Positions 14,120 to 22,436 of a stretch of 63,322 nucleotides of DNA are shown here, piece by piece. Within the stretch, counting starts at the first letter, position 1. Each line of letters opens with the position of its first letter. The notes under the pieces were generated by a model. It worked only from the letters and a program-made list of their open reading frames with translations, did not search any database and was not told where the DNA came from. Both the position numbers and the translations under genes were made by a program. The DNA comes from Methanobacteriaceae archaeon (GTDB lineage Archaea > Methanobacteriota > Methanobacteria > Methanobacteriales > Methanobacteriaceae). The stretch is taken from the NCBI GenBank assembly GCA_013403005.1, contig JACBOA010000013.1, forward strand, positions 1 through 63,322, read 5' to 3'.

Positions 14120-15052
14120 TCATTCCATGGTTTGGATGAAAACATCGTCCAGTGTGGGTTCTTTAGTGTTCACAGAAAATGCCTGCTCACCAAATATGTC
14201 TATGATGTTTGATATGTCATTTCTGGAGCGTAGGGAAATGAAAAACTGGTTACCTTCAATGTTTACACTCCTTACTGATTTAAAATTCCTTATTCTGTGT
14301 TCATCTATCTTATCCGGTTCATGTACTTTTATTTGTAGGATTAGATCACCATGAACCTTTTTCTTTAATGTTTCTGGTGTTCCCATGTCCCTGATTCTTC
14401 CCTGGTTAAGGATGGCCACCCTGTCACATAGGAGATCGGCTTCGTCCATGTAATGGGTGCATAGAATAACGGTTTTATCCCCTTTTAGTTCCTTGATGAA
14501 GTTTCGAATGGCTCGTGATGTGGCTGGATCCAGACCCATGGTTGGTTCATCCAGTATTATAACCTCTGGATCATGGATGAGTGCCCGGGCAATGCCTATT
14601 CTCTGCCTTAAACCCTTGGAAAAAGTGTTGATTGCATCATCAGCTCGCTTACTCATTCCCACCAGTTCCAGTAGTTCATCTATCCTGTTATTAATCCGAT
14701 TTTTAGGAACACCATACAGTTCACCGAAGTATTTTAGAAGTTCCCTTGCCTTGAAACGCTCGTAAAGGTTGGGTTCCTCTGGCAAGTAACCGATCATGGA
14801 TTTTATCTTGATCTGGTCATGGTGGATGCTGTATCCCCCCACAGTTACCTCTCCAGAATTAGGTTGTAATATGCAACAAATAATCCGGATGGCAGTGGTT
14901 TTCCCTGCACCATTCGGACCTATTATTCCCAGAAGCTCACCCTTTTCTATCTCCAGATTAAGATTGTCAAGTGCCTTTATCCTGCCAAAGGACTTGTTTA
15001 AAGACTCTATTTTAATCATGGTGTCATCTAAGCTCAAATCGTACATCTCCAT
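14120..15052 (-). CDS. ABC-2 type transporter ATPase (NatA/CcmA-like)
   Basis: The 310-residue protein has Walker A GPNGAGKTTAIRI, the signature FSKGLRQRIGIARALIHDPEVIILDEPTMGLDP (written here as consecutive motifs FSKGLRQR and LDEPTMGLD), the H-loop CTHYMDEA and a C-terminal domain of about 80 residues, as found in ATPases that drive ABC-2 exporters. It heads the minus-strand cluster. The first in-frame start, at 15052, gives an 11-residue N-terminal extension before MIKIESLNKSFG. The inner ATG at 15019 is an equally possible start, since neither has a clear Shine-Dalgarno site. It probably energises the two ABC-2 permeases downstream. Confidence 0.92.
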   Translation of the reverse strand: MEMYDLSLDDTMIKIESLNKSFGRIKALDNLNLEIEKGELLGIIGPNGAGKTTAIRIICCILQPNSGEVTVGGYSIHHDQIKIKSMIGYLPEEPNLYERFKARELLKYFGELYGVPKNRINNRIDELLELVGMSKRADDAINTFSKGLRQRIGIARALIHDPEVIILDEPTMGLDPATSRAIRNFIKELKGDKTVILCTHYMDEADLLCDRVAILNQGRIRDMGTPETLKKKVHGDLILQIKVHEPDKIDEHRIRNFKSVRSVNIEGNQFFISLRSRNDISNIIDIFGEQAFSVNTKEPTLDDVFIQTME

Positions 15053-15147
15053 CCAGGATTTAGAAAATAATATTTCACTTTTATTATTCTGATTCTACCC
15101 TCTTAATTTAGTTAACCAAAAACCAAAATCAGCAAAAAAATACTAAT

Positions 15148-15744
15148 TTAAATCCATCCTCTTAAAATAATAACCATCCCTATAAATATCATCACAAATG
15201 GGAGAATTAAATGTCCATATTCTCGGATTTTATTACCAATAATCTCATTATTCACTAATTTAAATCCTAATAAACACCAAATTCCCACCAGGATCAAAAA
15301 GGTGACTATTATAGTTAGCAAAGATAAAGGATTGCTGGTGGCAAAAATAGGCATGTAAACCCCTAAATTGTCCCCACCATTAGCAATGGTTACTGCAGCC
15401 ACGGAAAATATGTTATTATTTGTTATTCCCCCATTTTTTTCAAAAAATCCTTCATTTAAATTCTCAACAGGACTTTCTGGATTTTTAAGAGACATGAGAT
15501 TTCTAATCCCAATAAGAATGGGCAATAACCCTAGAAGACTTATGTAAGCTGGTGGAATTATTAACTGTGCAAAATAGGCTAAAGAACTTATCATTAAAAG
15601 AGATATAAATCCCAAATACTGTCCCCACACCACTTCCTTTGTTTGGAACTGGGGATGAGCGAAAAATGCCGCTAAAAGGAACATGTCATCTAAATTAGTG
15701 GCTAAAAATGCAAGTAATGCAGTAATGATGGTGACGCTTTCCAT
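15148..15744 (-). CDS. CadD-family cadmium/cation resistance transporter
   Basis: The 198-residue protein has about five or six hydrophobic segments and the family landmarks ATNLDDMFLL near the N-terminus and TIANGGDNLGVYMPIFA in the middle. These conserved Asp/Asn residues in membrane segments mark the CadD family within the LysE-like superfamily. In bacteria CadD lowers cellular cadmium or is linked to quaternary-ion efflux. The archaeal substrate is unproven. It is a single gene upstream of, and divergent from, moeA; the 230-nt gap is strongly AT-rich. Confidence 0.88.
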   Translation of the reverse strand: MESVTIITALLAFLATNLDDMFLLAAFFAHPQFQTKEVVWGQYLGFISLLMISSLAYFAQLIIPPAYISLLGLLPILIGIRNLMSLKNPESPVENLNEGFFEKNGGITNNNIFSVAAVTIANGGDNLGVYMPIFATSNPLSLLTIIVTFLILVGIWCLLGFKLVNNEIIGNKIREYGHLILPFVMIFIGMVIILRGWI

Positions 15745-15972
15745 TTAAACCTCTAAGATATTTGATATGATATGAATAAATAATGGAATGGTATAGACTA
15801 TTATAAGTAAACTGTAGATATAAAATGAGATTAGATATTCCATAGAGGGATAATAATAATTTTTTTAAAGTTTTTTTTGAAAAAGTTAATTATCTAACAT
15901 TTAATCAGACCAAGCAAATTAAAAACTTCTAAAATCAAATTAAAATTTTTAAAAATTTAAATGTGACCATAA

Positions 15973-17187
15973 ATGTTCTTATCAAAACTCATGCCCACCC
16001 CAGATGCTAAAAAAATCATCCTTGAGAGTTTAAACCCTTCTGAAGTTGAAAAAATCCGGTTGGAAGATGCTTATAGGAGAGTGATTGCTCAGGAAGTTAT
16101 TTCCACACTAAATTCACCCCCTTTTGATAGATCTGCCATGGATGGATATGCTGTAATAGCAGAAGATACTTTCGGCCACTCTGAGACTGATCCCCTTCAG
16201 TTGAAAGTGGTGGATAGTATAGGTGCTGGTGAAAGGTCACAATTCAGTGTTAAAAATGGTGAAGCTATCCAAATTGCTACCGGTGCTCCCCTGCCTCGTG
16301 GAGCCAATGCCGTGGTAATGGAAGAATATACTTATGAAGATGAAGGTAATTTACAGGTGGAAACTTCAGTGGTTCCTGGTGAAAATGTTTCCCCTGCTGG
16401 AGAAGAATTTCATACAGGAGAACTGGTTTTAAACCAGGGTACCTTATTAGACCCCCCTGAGTTGGGTCTTGTTGCATCAGCAGGATTTGATGAAGTTTTA
16501 GTGTTTAAAAAGCCCCGAGTTGCAGTGGTAATAACGGGCAGTGAACTGGTAATGCCTAAAAATAAATTAAATGGTGCTGAAGTAGTTAATTCCAATCATT
16601 TCACCATTAAATCCCTGGTAGAATCCTGTCTTGCTATTCCTGATATGTTTCACTCCATAGATGATGCAGGATTAGTCAAAGATCTGTTTAAAAACTTGCT
16701 AACGAATTACGATGCCCTTATCACCACTGGTGGAACTGCTATAAGTAAAGGCGATGTGGTGGTAGATGCAGCCTGTGAACTGGGAGAAGTTCTTATTCAT
16801 GGAGTGTCTTTAAGGCCGGGCAAACCTTTTGGATTCGCACGAATAAATGGAAAGCCTGTTTTTATGTTATCTGGATTTCCTGTGGCGGCTATGGTTCAGT
16901 TCGATGTTTTCGTCCGGGAAGCTCTTTTAAAAATGCAGGGTTTGGATTTCGAACCATTGATTATTGGTAAAAAGGCTGCCCGGAATATACCCTCAACTCT
17001 GGGAAGGACTGATTATATCCGGGCTAAGATTGATAAAGATCTGGTTCATCCCCTGAAAATTAAGGGTTCTGGAATAATAAGATCCATGGTGGAGTCTGAT
17101 TCTTATATTATAATCCCGGAAAATCAGGAGGGAATATCTGAAGGAGAAGAGTGTAAAGTTCTTCCCTATCAATCTCTAAAATCTTAA
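15973..17187 (+). CDS. moeA: Molybdopterin molybdenumtransferase MoeA
   Basis: MoeA inserts molybdate or tungstate into adenylylated molybdopterin, needed in methanogens for formylmethanofuran dehydrogenase and formate dehydrogenase. The 404-residue product has the N-terminal DRSAMDGYAV motif near residue 52, the domain III motif TGAPLPRGANAVV, the MPT-binding ITTGGTAISKGD and SGFPVAAMVQF, and a C-terminal beta-barrel domain (YIRAKIDKD...PLKIKGSGIIRSM). Length is normal. The start region MFLSKLMPTPDA fits related proteins. A protease gene follows after 54 nt on the same strand. Confidence 0.95.
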   Translation: MFLSKLMPTPDAKKIILESLNPSEVEKIRLEDAYRRVIAQEVISTLNSPPFDRSAMDGYAVIAEDTFGHSETDPLQLKVVDSIGAGERSQFSVKNGEAIQIATGAPLPRGANAVVMEEYTYEDEGNLQVETSVVPGENVSPAGEEFHTGELVLNQGTLLDPPELGLVASAGFDEVLVFKKPRVAVVITGSELVMPKNKLNGAEVVNSNHFTIKSLVESCLAIPDMFHSIDDAGLVKDLFKNLLTNYDALITTGGTAISKGDVVVDAACELGEVLIHGVSLRPGKPFGFARINGKPVFMLSGFPVAAMVQFDVFVREALLKMQGLDFEPLIIGKKAARNIPSTLGRTDYIRAKIDKDLVHPLKIKGSGIIRSMVESDSYIIIPENQEGISEGEECKVLPYQSLKS

Positions 17188-17241
17188 ACTCTAAAAGCTT
17201 AAATCATGGGGAGTTTAATATTAATAGAAAGGTGATCCTGT

Positions 17242-18399
17242 TTGAATGTTTTATTGTACTACCTAATTTTCTTTGCTGCCCTCTATTTTGTAGGAGTTAT
17301 CTTCAGGAAAAAATTAAAAGTAGATGTTTATGGTCCTATACTTATGAGAAGGACCCAGAAAATGAGGGGATGGATTGATTACCTGGCCAATTTAAGTCCC
17401 AGATTCTGGCGTTGGAGCATGAACATAGGCATACCCATATCTATTTTCTGCATGGGTTTCTCTATTTATGGCATTGTTTTATCATTACAATACATGTTTC
17501 AAGCCCCCCAGGCTGCACTTCTCCTACCGGGAGTAGACATCCCTGGATCTCCCATATTCATCCCTATTTTTGCCGGGATAATCTCCGTAATTATACTGAT
17601 GATTGTTCATGAGTTTGGACACGGAATTGTGGCCCGGGCTGATAGGGTGGGAATTAAATCTATTGGTGTGGTTTTGCTGGCAGTACTTCCTGGTGCATTT
17701 GTGGAATTAGATGAGGATGATGTTAAAAAAGCCAAAAGATCAGTTAAGCTTCGAATATATGCCGCTGGTTCCATGTTCAACCTGGCAACTGCAGCCATTG
17801 CCTGGGTTACTGTTATAATTCTAACTGCTTCTTTTATTCCCTACGCTTTCCAGTCTGATGGTCTGAAAATCACCAGTGTAACTCCTGGCGGCCCCTCGGA
17901 AGGCGTGCTTAAAGAAGGGATGGTTGTAACCAGTATTAATGGAGTTTCGGTTAACAACCGGGAAGCATACACCAACCTAATTTACAAAACAAAACCCGGA
18001 GACCAGCTAACTTATGTTACAGATAAGGGTACTTACACCATTACCACCACTGCACAACCCTATAATGCATCCATTGCCTACCCCGGAACTCGTAGTGAAA
18101 CTCATTTGAAGGTTAAACCGGAAGTAGCCAATATCTATGGTGACACCCTCCCCTGGTTCTTGTACAATCTGGCAGATATAGCTCGCTGGGTGTATCTCTT
18201 AAACTTGATGGTGGGATTGTTCAACCTCATACCCATGAAACCCCTGGATGGGGGAATAATATTAGAGGAACTCCTGGGATACAAAATGCCAGAAAAGGTA
18301 GCAGGTAAAATAGTTTCAAGCGTGTCTGTAATTATGATCGGAATTGTAGGCTTACTCATTATATACGGAACAATCCCCGGAATAATGAAGATGTTCTAG
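17242..18399 (+). CDS. Site-2-type intramembrane metalloprotease (M50) with PDZ domain
   Basis: This is an S2P/RseP-like zinc protease that cuts membrane-embedded substrates. The 385-residue protein has the zinc motif HEFGH at 123-127 inside a membrane segment, a PDZ domain (TPGGPSEGVLKEGMVVTSING, around residues 215-270) and the third-ligand motif NLIPMKPLDGG at about 328-338. There are about five or six membrane helices. The start is TTG 17242, preceded three bases upstream by AGGTGATCC, an almost perfect complement of the 16S tail. No ATG lies nearby in frame. Its substrates are unknown; surface-protein processing or membrane quality control are possible. Confidence 0.93.
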   Translation: MNVLLYYLIFFAALYFVGVIFRKKLKVDVYGPILMRRTQKMRGWIDYLANLSPRFWRWSMNIGIPISIFCMGFSIYGIVLSLQYMFQAPQAALLLPGVDIPGSPIFIPIFAGIISVIILMIVHEFGHGIVARADRVGIKSIGVVLLAVLPGAFVELDEDDVKKAKRSVKLRIYAAGSMFNLATAAIAWVTVIILTASFIPYAFQSDGLKITSVTPGGPSEGVLKEGMVVTSINGVSVNNREAYTNLIYKTKPGDQLTYVTDKGTYTITTTAQPYNASIAYPGTRSETHLKVKPEVANIYGDTLPWFLYNLADIARWVYLLNLMVGLFNLIPMKPLDGGIILEELLGYKMPEKVAGKIVSSVSVIMIGIVGLLIIYGTIPGIMKMF

Positions 18400-18636
18400 G
18401 CCTCAAATCCCCTACAGAATTTTTTTTTAAGCATGAATAAACTCCTAAGATCCACCAACACTTGCATGAATTCTTCTTTAAACTCTTATTCAATTTTCAT
18501 AGTCTAAAGATACCTATGAGTTCCTATCTAAATTCAGATTGGTGTTAATATTCAAGAAAATATAAAATAAATCAGTTAATGTTTTCTTTTGAATTAAAAA
18601 GCGTCTAATTAAAGATAAAAGGATGGTGAATTAATT

Positions 18637-18673
18637 AGGAGGATGAAAGATTATGATCATCCTCCTGAGGAGG
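18637..18673 (+). promoter_or_regulatory. Competing hairpins built from AGGAGG / CCTCCT / AGGAGG
   Basis: AGGAGGATGA (18637-18646) pairs perfectly with TCATCCTCCT (18657-18666), with a 10-nt loop. The same CCTCCT block (18661-18666) can instead pair with AGGAGG at 18668-18673. In RNA the two pairings exclude each other, and each hides a ribosome binding site. This looks like a translational switch or a transcript-end structure. The biological role is inference. Confidence 0.45.
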
Positions 18674-18778
18674 GGTTTGATTAAATATTCACCACAAGCC
18701 GAATTAAAGGCTTTGTGGAAATTGATGCTTAAATTCATGAACAAGCAAAAGAATAATCAGATTATTCATTTCATCTAG
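18653..18778 (+). CDS. Possible 41-residue basic peptide
   Basis: An open frame runs from ATG 18653 to TAG 18776-18778. AGGAGG at 18637-18642 lies 10 nt before the ATG, and a second AGGAGGGG lies before an internal TTG at 18677. The product starts with MIILLRRGLIKYSPQAE and is rich in Lys and Leu, with a helical middle section. I do not recognise it. The strong ribosome binding sites argue for translation; the short length and lack of known homologues argue against certainty. Confidence 0.3.
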   Translation: MIILLRRGLIKYSPQAELKALWKLMLKFMNKQKNNQIIHFI

Positions 18779-18849
18779 ATAAGTGTCTTCTTTTAATTTT
18801 TTAATTTATTTGCCTTAATTAATGATTATTTACCTAAAAAAAGAGAGAA

Positions 18850-19266
18850 TTAAAAGTATCTCTCCAAAATCCCTTTTAGCATCCTGGCGTGTCTGGCCTC
18901 GTCCCGTGAGCTTTCATCAAAAAAGTCATGTGCCGGGTCAATTTCACACTCTTTAGCCTTTTTTGCTGCTGCTTTTTTCTCATTGTTGGCCATGGTTTCA
19001 CCCTCCAGCATCATTTCCAAGTTCTCCTTGAGGGTGGGTTTTATCACTGCATTCATTTCTCCAAACTTGGCTGCGTGTTCTGCCTCTTCCCAGGCAATGG
19101 TTTTTAGAACTTCAGCCACCTCCGGCATACCTTCTCTTTGAGCCTGCCTAGCCATGGCCAAGTACATTCCCACTTCCTGGGTTTCTCCATTGAAATTGGC
19201 CTGTACTGCTTTTTCCAGATCAGTTCCTTTACAAATTCCAATTTTATGTTCATTTATCAATTCCAT
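18850..19266 (-). CDS. Rubrerythrin/ferritin-like diiron protein without rubredoxin domain
   Basis: The 138-residue protein is a four-helix ferritin-like fold with two diiron half-sites: GETQEVGMY near the N-terminus with WEEAEHAAKF, and a C-terminal pair with SSRDEARHARML. It lacks the CxxC rubredoxin tail of full rubrerythrins. Such proteins act as peroxidases or iron-binding proteins in anaerobes. ATG 19266 is chosen because GGAGG sits 8 nt upstream. A TTG at 19281 overlaps that site and is less likely. It lies directly downstream of the fprA remnant on the same strand, so it may be expressed from the MsvR-controlled promoter region. The residues between the half-sites (KKAAAKKAKE) form an unusually basic helix. 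Confidence 0.88.
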   Translation of the reverse strand: MELINEHKIGICKGTDLEKAVQANFNGETQEVGMYLAMARQAQREGMPEVAEVLKTIAWEEAEHAAKFGEMNAVIKPTLKENLEMMLEGETMANNEKKAAAKKAKECEIDPAHDFFDESSRDEARHARMLKGILERYF

Positions 19267-19335
19267 TTTAAATTCCTCCAATTCTTGTTAAAACGGTTTA
19301 ATTTTCTTAAATTTTCCTAATTTTTTAATCAAATA

Positions 19336-19548
19336 TCAATGATTACTGAAAGCATCTTCTACTCTGGCCATTAATTCTGGGAAGTTTCCAGGGTAAGCAT
19401 TATCAACTAAAGCAACCTTATTATTCCCAATACTAAATATACGTTGTAGCTAGTTTTCTAGTGTGTAACCATGGTATTTTCGGATATCCCAGTCAAGGGC
19501 ACCAACCCAGTATATTCCTTCTTTGATTCTTTTCCACTCTGCTTTCAT
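19336..19548 (-). pseudogene. fprA: F420H2 oxidase / flavodiiron protein N-terminal fragment with internal stop
   Basis: The minus-strand frame from ATG 19548 reads MKAEWKRIKEGIYWVGALDW and continues with DIRKYHGYTLEN, closely matching the N-terminus of methanogen F420H2 oxidase (FprA/FpaA). It then meets TAG at codon 33. The frame resumes with IGNNKVALVDNAYPG and ELMARVEDAF before a TGA at codon 71. About ten residues expected between YTLEN and the next strand are altered or missing, and the remaining 330 or so residues, including the diiron and flavodoxin parts, are absent. It sits in the place where fpaA sits next to msvR in Methanothermobacter. It is a decayed gene, not a functional oxidase. 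Confidence 0.85.
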
Positions 19549-19608
19549 GCTTTTTCACCAATTGATCTTTGATCTTTCTAAAATTTTTTGTGGACTTGAT
19601 ACACATTG

Positions 19609-19700
19609 GTTCGGATGTTCCCGAACGTACGTTACTATACGAACCACCATTTATATATTTTACTGTTCGTATGAAAGCGAACGTACTTATATATGCGAAC
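19609..19700. promoter_or_regulatory. Probable MsvR operator region: two GTTCG-N8-CGAAC boxes and extra half-sites
   Basis: GTTCG-N8-CGAAC occurs at 19609-19626 and again, with identical spacing, at 19665-19682. Additional CGAAC half-sites lie at 19640-19644 and 19696-19700. TATA-like stretches at 19651-19660 and 19687-19694 lie between or beside the boxes, placed to serve the leftward fprA/rubrerythrin direction and the rightward msvR direction. Binding would block or recruit at both promoters. MsvR is known to bind TTCG/CGAA inverted repeats at the homologous locus; occupancy here is inferred. Confidence 0.7.
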
Positions 19701-19781
19701 GTTTAATATAGTAAGTGTGCAAATTATCATCATTAAATGGTCAGACATCTCTAACTGGCCCTTATTATTTGAGGGATATAT

Positions 19782-20549
19782 ATGGCCCCTGTAGAAAGCA
19801 AAAGCGGAATAAAAATATTTTCCACCAATTCTGGGATTAACATAATTCAAAGTCCGATTAAGGCACAGATCCTATCCCTGCTCAAAGAGGGGGGAATGAG
19901 TGGATCCCAGATAGTTTCATCCACCAAAAGATCCAAATCAACCATCTCGGCACACTTGCAGGATTTGGAAGATAACGGGATAATAGACTGGGTTATAGAT
20001 CCAGAAGATCGTAGGAGGAAGATTTATTACATCAATTCCCGGTATTTAGGTGATGTTTCCCCGGAAAACAAAATTGAAGACAACATTGACCACTACCTTC
20101 AACAACAGATTTTAGAATCAGAAGATCCGTTAAAATTCTTCAGGTTCATGTTCAGAGCTATAAGAGTTTCCCTTATGGATGAAGGTATAAATATTGACCC
20201 AATATTACGCAATGCAGGTTTCAAAGTTGGCGAAACTTTCTATGAGAAATTAGAAACCCCGGATATCAATCAATTTATTGAAAACATCATTAAATTCTGG
20301 GAAAAGAACCAGTTAGGTCGGATAATAGTTAAAAGTACTGATCCCCTTATTATTCAGGCCTATGACTGTTTTGAATGTGAAGATCTGCCGCAAATTGGAA
20401 GGCCGGCTTGTGCTTTTGATTCTGGTGTTTTGGAGGCCTTTTTCTCCCGATTCTTCCAGGAAAAGGTGGAAGTGGAAGAGGTTAAATGTTTCGCCCAGGG
20501 TGATGATTACTGCCAGTTCATGGTTAAAACACAGCCCTCAAGAACATAA
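19782..20549 (+). CDS. msvR: MsvR, methanogen-specific redox-responsive transcription regulator (HTH + V4R domain)
   Basis: The 255-residue protein has an N-terminal winged helix of ArsR type (IKAQILSLLKEGGMSGSQIV, then KSTISAHLQDLEDNGIIDWV) and a C-terminal V4R domain (about residues 165-250). The V4R domain contains a set of cysteines in DCFECED, GRPACAF and EEVKCFAQGDDYCQF. In characterised MsvR proteins cysteines in this domain sense oxidation and release repression of oxidative-stress genes and of msvR itself. ATG 19782 follows GAGGGAT. The divergent position relative to an fprA fragment and the TTCG/CGAA array supports the name. The regulator reads as intact while its classic target is broken. 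Confidence 0.88.
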   Translation: MAPVESKSGIKIFSTNSGINIIQSPIKAQILSLLKEGGMSGSQIVSSTKRSKSTISAHLQDLEDNGIIDWVIDPEDRRRKIYYINSRYLGDVSPENKIEDNIDHYLQQQILESEDPLKFFRFMFRAIRVSLMDEGINIDPILRNAGFKVGETFYEKLETPDINQFIENIIKFWEKNQLGRIIVKSTDPLIIQAYDCFECEDLPQIGRPACAFDSGVLEAFFSRFFQEKVEVEEVKCFAQGDDYCQFMVKTQPSRT

Positions 20550-20661
20550 ATGATTTATTGCTGTTAATAGGTGGTTAAAAGAAATAAATGGCCAGAAATG
20601 ATACTTCAAGAGCAATGATGAGTGAAACTTATTTATTGATTATTTATTTGATAAAAAAAAC

Positions 20662-21636
20662 TTAAATTTTTGTTAGAAATTCTTTAATGGCATCTGAAGT
20701 CTTTGATATATCTTTTGTACAGCCGTAATGTCCCCATATAGAATTATAAAGGAATAGTTCTGAATTTTCTAATCCCTCGTGTAAGGGGTTGATGCTGTAC
20801 TTTTCATCTACAATCTGATCCTGATGTATCCCCAGTATAAGGCAGGGAATTTTGATTCGGGATATTTTATCACCTAAATCATGTCCTAACAGGGCATAAT
20901 TTCTCCATACCAGATCATTGACATCCCACTCTCTGGCATCAGCTTTTCTATCCCTCACTCCCTGGATGAATTCATCTCTAGAATCAAAACATTCTTCATA
21001 GTTTTCAGGAGATAATGACCAGAGGTAACTCAGATATGCTGCTTTTTCCAAGGCCTTAACTGGATTTTGAGCATAATTACAATTTTTATATTCACAATCT
21101 CCCATAATGATTTGATTCATTAGTTGGTAAACTCCATACATCCGGTTTGAAATTCTGTGACTGGTGCCATTGAGTATCAGGAAATCCATGAAGTCAGGAT
21201 ATTCCAGTGCCCAGTTTAGAGCTTGAAATCCCCCCATAGATGTGCCCATAATACCCCTTAGATGTTCAACCCCCAAACCATTACTTATTAACTGATAATG
21301 TGATTTCACCATGTCCTTGATACTGTATTTAGGGAATTTCATCCCCAAACCAGTGGTTGAAGGGCTGGCTGAACCTGGAGAACCAAAAGCAGTGGGACTG
21401 ATAACAAAGAATTTGCTGGTGTCAATGGCCTTACCCGGTCCAATTACGCTGCTTAATCTTTCCACAGATGTGCAGTCCCCACTCCAGCCATGCAGGTATA
21501 GAAAAGCATTTATAATTTTACCATTCTCATCCAGTTCTTCAACTCCTTGGGTGGTATATTCAAGGTTTAAATTTTTGAGAACCTCACCTGACCCCAATTG
21601 AAAGTCTTCTAGAATGAAATTTTTGATTTCTAACAT
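20662..21636 (-). CDS. MetX-like alpha/beta hydrolase (homoserine O-acetyltransferase family)
   Basis: The 324-residue protein has the MetX layout: a TTQGVEELDENGKIINAFLYLHGWSG core (key parts YTTQG and LHGWSG), the region TAFGSPGSASPSTTG in place of the family's oxyanion segment, the nucleophile elbow GTSMGG with Ser133, and a C-terminal Asp and His (HQDQIVD, WGHYGC). Real MetX enzymes acetylate homoserine for methionine synthesis. This one departs at the conserved GSCYGTTGPSS-type segment, so another acyl acceptor or simple hydrolysis is possible. ATG 21636 has a GAGG-like site upstream. It is followed on the same strand by no partner and is separated from cobI by 92 nt. Confidence 0.75.
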   Translation of the reverse strand: MLEIKNFILEDFQLGSGEVLKNLNLEYTTQGVEELDENGKIINAFLYLHGWSGDCTSVERLSSVIGPGKAIDTSKFFVISPTAFGSPGSASPSTTGLGMKFPKYSIKDMVKSHYQLISNGLGVEHLRGIMGTSMGGFQALNWALEYPDFMDFLILNGTSHRISNRMYGVYQLMNQIIMGDCEYKNCNYAQNPVKALEKAAYLSYLWSLSPENYEECFDSRDEFIQGVRDRKADAREWDVNDLVWRNYALLGHDLGDKISRIKIPCLILGIHQDQIVDEKYSINPLHEGLENSELFLYNSIWGHYGCTKDISKTSDAIKEFLTKI

Positions 21637-21728
21637 GAAAATGGCCTCTAAACAAAAGCATCTATCATGAACTTTTGATTGACTCTGACCTATTAAGCTG
21701 AGCTATAAGAAGCTGAGCTATAAAATTA

Positions 21729-22436
21729 TTATATCTCATTGGAATCTTTAAATTTGACTATGGTAGTTGAAAGGTATTTTCCGTTCTTTGCAAAGCCTTC
21801 AAAAATTTTTTCATTATCCATTCCACAATTTTGAACCGAAATAACCCTTTTATCCCTTGGATCCTTACTGATAATTTCCTCAAGCATTTCTGAGTGACGT
21901 GAGGTTTTCATAATGACTGCGGTATCAGCATGATCCATTATTTCCTCCAGTCGCTGGTCCACCTTAGGCACCACCACCATTATCTCATCCTTTTCACCCA
22001 GAGTGATGCCTGCACTGGCTGCACATCCCGTGAATGAAGTTATTCCCGGTATCATCTCCACATTATAACCCTTATCCTTGATTATCCTGGCTACATAGGA
22101 AAAAGTGCTGTAAATTGAAGGATCGCCCAGTGTAATAAAGCAAACATCACGTTCCATTTCCAGTTCACTTATCATAATTTCTGCAGCTTCAGCCCAGTAA
22201 CGTTCCAACTCCCCCTTATCCTCTATCATTGGAAATAAAGGTTCAATAACCACATATTCACCATCCCTAGCATCAAGAATACCCTGAACAATTGAAAGTG
22301 CCACACTGGGCTTATTCTCAGATGATTTGGGAGCGCATATGACCGGCACAGTTTCCAATGTCTTAACTGCCTTAACAGTGAGTAATTCAGGGTCTCCAGG
22401 ACCCACCCCAATACCAATGAGTTTCCCTTTATTCAT
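21729..22436 (-). CDS. cobI: Cobalt-precorrin-2 C20-methyltransferase (CbiL/CobI)
   Basis: This enzyme methylates C20 of (cobalt-)precorrin-2 with S-adenosylmethionine in the anaerobic corrin pathway, which methanogens need for the methyltransferase Mtr. The 235-residue product has the tetrapyrrole-methylase motifs GIGVGPGDPELLTVKAVK at the N-terminus, FITLGDPSIYSTFSY, and EMIPGITSFTGCAASAG. The size fits CbiL rather than other family members. In archaea the pathway is the cobalt-early type, so cbiL would be the stricter name. The second corrin methylase of the window lies far away at 58 kb, so genes of this pathway are scattered here. No cobalamin riboswitch is visible upstream. Confidence 0.9.
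   Translation of the reverse strand: MNKGKLIGIGVGPGDPELLTVKAVKTLETVPVICAPKSSENKPSVALSIVQGILDARDGEYVVIEPLFPMIEDKGELERYWAEAAEIMISELEMERDVCFITLGDPSIYSTFSYVARIIKDKGYNVEMIPGITSFTGCAASAGITLGEKDEIMVVVPKVDQRLEEIMDHADTAVIMKTSRHSEMLEEIISKDPRDKRVISVQNCGMDNEKIFEGFAKNGKYLSTTIVKFKDSNEI

Larger units (their letters stand above)
18400..18849. other. 450-bp AT-rich spacer with a hairpin region and a possible 41-codon gene
   Basis: The spacer separates the protease gene from a convergent rubrerythrin-like gene. It is AT-rich except near 18630-18680, where Shine-Dalgarno-like and anti-Shine-Dalgarno blocks form hairpins and a short open frame begins (both listed separately). I see no RNA gene of a known family in it. 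Confidence 0.6.

Noticed and set aside
19336..19548. The TAG in the fprA fragment as a possible pyrrolysine codon
   Set aside because: No pyl genes are seen, the organism type is not known for pyrrolysine, the residues after the TAG do not align as simple readthrough, and the frame ends soon after at a TGA with the rest of the protein missing.
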